DNA of 51,081 nt from Fibrobacter succinogenes (lineage in GTDB: Bacteria > Fibrobacterota > Fibrobacteria > Fibrobacterales > Fibrobacteraceae). The first letter of the stretch is position 1. Each line of letters begins with the position of its first letter. The translations under genes and the position numbers were made by a program. The stretch spans positions 1 through 51,081 of the forward strand of contig CACWJY010000013.1 of assembly GCA_902761355.1 (NCBI GenBank). Direction: 5' to 3'. Positions 49,695 through 51,081 of this stretch are shown in pieces. A model generated the notes under the pieces. That model searched no databases. It was given only the letters and a program-made list of their open reading frames with translations, and had not been told where the DNA came from.

Positions 49695-50939
49695 ATGTGT
49701 TCTAGAACCTTAAAAATTGCGTTTTTAGCCCTTTGGGGCGTGGCAGTGAGTAGCGTTTCTGCCCTCGGCCTTGCCGACGGTGCCGCAAAGTTCGTCGGCA
49801 ACATTCCGGTTGATGGCGAAGTTCCGTCTGATTTCGCGAAATACTGGAACCAGATTACCCCTGAATACGAATGCCTGTGGGTCCAAATTGAAAAAAATCG
49901 TGGCGAATACGATTTTTCCAAGTGCGATGCCATTTACAACTGGGCAAAACAGAACGGAGTCCTATTCAAGTTCAACACACTCGTATGGGGCTCACGCTAC
50001 CCAGGTTGGGTCAGTCAACTTAATGTTGAAGAAACCAAGGATGCCATTACCGCCTGGTTTGATGCCGTCGCGGAACATTACCCCGACCTAGAAATGATCG
50101 ATGTGGTAACCGAGGCTGGCCGATCAGCGACAAACCAGTACCACTCTGGATTCGGTAGAGGCAATCTCTTTATCGATGCCCTAGGCGGTGACAACGATGG
50201 CGACTACAATTTCGTCACTACGGCCTTCAAGATGGCTCGCGAGCGCTGGCCCAAGGCGATTCTCATTTACAACGACTACAATACGTTCCAATGGCAAAGA
50301 GATGTCGGAATAAATCTTATCAATACCATCAAAAAGAACGGTGCGCCAGTCGACGGCTACGGAATGCAAGGACATGATTTAATGGCTACGGGCTCCAGCC
50401 CGACAAACTGTCTCAACTTCAATATCCTAAAAAAATACCTACAAGAAATTATAGACAGTACGCAGATTCCATTGTTCATTACCGAATACGATATTGCGAC
50501 TTTGGACGATGAAATTCAGAAAAGATGCTATTCAGAACAAATCCCACTCTTTATGGAAGAGGAGCATATTGCTGGCATTACCCTTTGGGGCTATATCTAC
50601 GGCAAGACATGGGCATCTTGCAACGCAAGGGAACAAGGGTGTTCCGGCATTATCAAGGATGGCATAGACCGCCCAGCAATGACCTGGCTCAAGGAGTATT
50701 TCAATTTTCAGGAAGATAGTACAACGACAATCGGCAGCAGCCTCCATCTGCAAGCAAACACACTCCAAGCGTACGACATCTTTGATCTAAACGGCGTCCG
50801 CCTTGGCCGCCTGCGTGCCTACACCATGAACGATGCCGTTTCGATACTCCAGAATACGAGCGACATCAAGATCCGAGGCATCTATATGCTTCGCTCCGTC
50901 AAGAACGGCACTGTAAAGTCCGTGCGAATTGCACGATAA
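49695..50939 (+). CDS. GH10-family secreted xylanase, variant active site
   Basis: A 414-aa protein with signal peptide (to about residue 23, VSA-LG), a GH10-like barrel (about 30-335) and a C-terminal 70-residue beta domain (LQAYDIFDLNGVRLGRL and IRGIYMLRSVKNG) resembling type IX sorting domains. The acid/base Glu is in IDVVTEAG (about 139) and the nucleophile in FITEYDIA (about 263). The Asn that normally precedes the acid/base Glu is Thr here, and the usual HALVWHSQ reads NTLVWGSRYPGW. It belongs to a divergent GH10 subgroup; activity on xylan is likely but its detail uncertain. No Shine-Dalgarno; TATATTGG lies 6 nt before ATG. Confidence 0.87.
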   Translation: MCSRTLKIAFLALWGVAVSSVSALGLADGAAKFVGNIPVDGEVPSDFAKYWNQITPEYECLWVQIEKNRGEYDFSKCDAIYNWAKQNGVLFKFNTLVWGSRYPGWVSQLNVEETKDAITAWFDAVAEHYPDLEMIDVVTEAGRSATNQYHSGFGRGNLFIDALGGDNDGDYNFVTTAFKMARERWPKAILIYNDYNTFQWQRDVGINLINTIKKNGAPVDGYGMQGHDLMATGSSPTNCLNFNILKKYLQEIIDSTQIPLFITEYDIATLDDEIQKRCYSEQIPLFMEEEHIAGITLWGYIYGKTWASCNAREQGCSGIIKDGIDRPAMTWLKEYFNFQEDSTTTIGSSLHLQANTLQAYDIFDLNGVRLGRLRAYTMNDAVSILQNTSDIKIRGIYMLRSVKNGTVKSVRIAR

Positions 50940-51081
50940 AAGCTTTTTTTTCTACATTAGCGCTCTTTCAGAGCGCAGATAGTGCGGCTCGGTCCTATAT
51001 TTAAAAAGGACGAAAATCACCCCTTCATTAGTCTATTTTTAGAAATGGGTAGGAGATGGGCAACCCGCCGGCTCGGTAGCG
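50940..51081. other. Right-edge region: hairpin and possible ORF start
   Basis: GCGCTCT-TTC-AGAGCGC (50960-50976) is a perfect 7-bp hairpin after a T-rich run (50943-50951). Further right, TATTTTTA (51034-51041) lies 3 nt before ATG 51045, which reads in frame to the window edge (12 codons, Arg-rich). Whether this is a leaderless gene, an RNA gene or chance cannot be settled from 37 bases. Confidence 0.25.

Noticed and set aside
50960..50976. Hairpin GCGCTCT-TTC-AGAGCGC as terminator of the GH10 gene
   Set aside because: The T-run lies before the hairpin rather than after it on the plus strand, and the minus strand has no T-run after it; termination role not supported.

Overview
The window looks like a chromosomal segment of a Fibrobacter-type gut fibre degrader. 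Three lines of evidence support this: a large lipoprotein ending in a Fibrobacter succinogenes major paralogous (FISUMP-type) domain (42082-44661), a fibro-slime domain lipoprotein (2082-3776), and hemicellulases (two GH43, two GH10) carrying signal peptides and long C-terminal extensions. Lipid A genes (lpxC, lpxD) and several lipobox proteins show a Gram-negative envelope. No tRNA, rRNA, CRISPR array or complete insertion sequence was found.

Layout. 1-92: N-terminus of a probable GTP-dependent PEP carboxykinase, divergent from glgC (356-1606). 1617-6905 (minus): dut, fibro-slime lipoprotein, PEGA-like membrane protein, a Cys-rich unknown, a TrmJ-like RNA methyltransferase and a sugar-1-phosphate nucleotidyltransferase. 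7004-9256: AsmA/DUF748 protein. 9442-12657: thiamine sulfur-transfer genes thiG, thiF and thiS on the minus strand, interrupted by a plus-strand thioredoxin and Crp/Fnr regulator pair. 12675-19477: hemicellulose block with two GH43 paralogues, a lipoprotein with a possible CBM3-like domain and a GH10 xylanase. 19741-25918: housekeeping genes ruvA, ruvB, metG and hisS, with a nitroreductase and a small zinc-ribbon membrane protein. 25926-31153: two SGNH-hydrolase paralogues and an MBOAT acyltransferase, forming a likely cell-surface O-acylation system. 31134-38519: a small basic ORF, a lipoprotein, tilS-ftsH-folP-cdaA and an anchored FGE-like protein. 38549-41888: M15-like peptidase, small lipoprotein, fabZ/lpxC overlap and an Rpn-like nuclease. 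42082-47297: FISUMP lipoprotein, lpxD, lipid kinase and gamma carbonic anhydrase-like protein. 47427-50939: ligA and a variant GH10 enzyme.

The clearest non-coding signal is a promoter habit. A TAnnTTTN octamer sits only 4-5 nt upstream of at least six start codons with no Shine-Dalgarno, which suggests leaderless transcripts made from a promoter like the Bacteroidetes -33/-7 type. The most interesting candidate systems are the double-SGNH/MBOAT cluster, the trxA-crp pair with a dyad placed like an activator site and a hairpin abutting the crp start codon, three direct repeats at the GH43 promoter, and a short Lys/Arg-rich ORF that has the strongest Shine-Dalgarno in the window.
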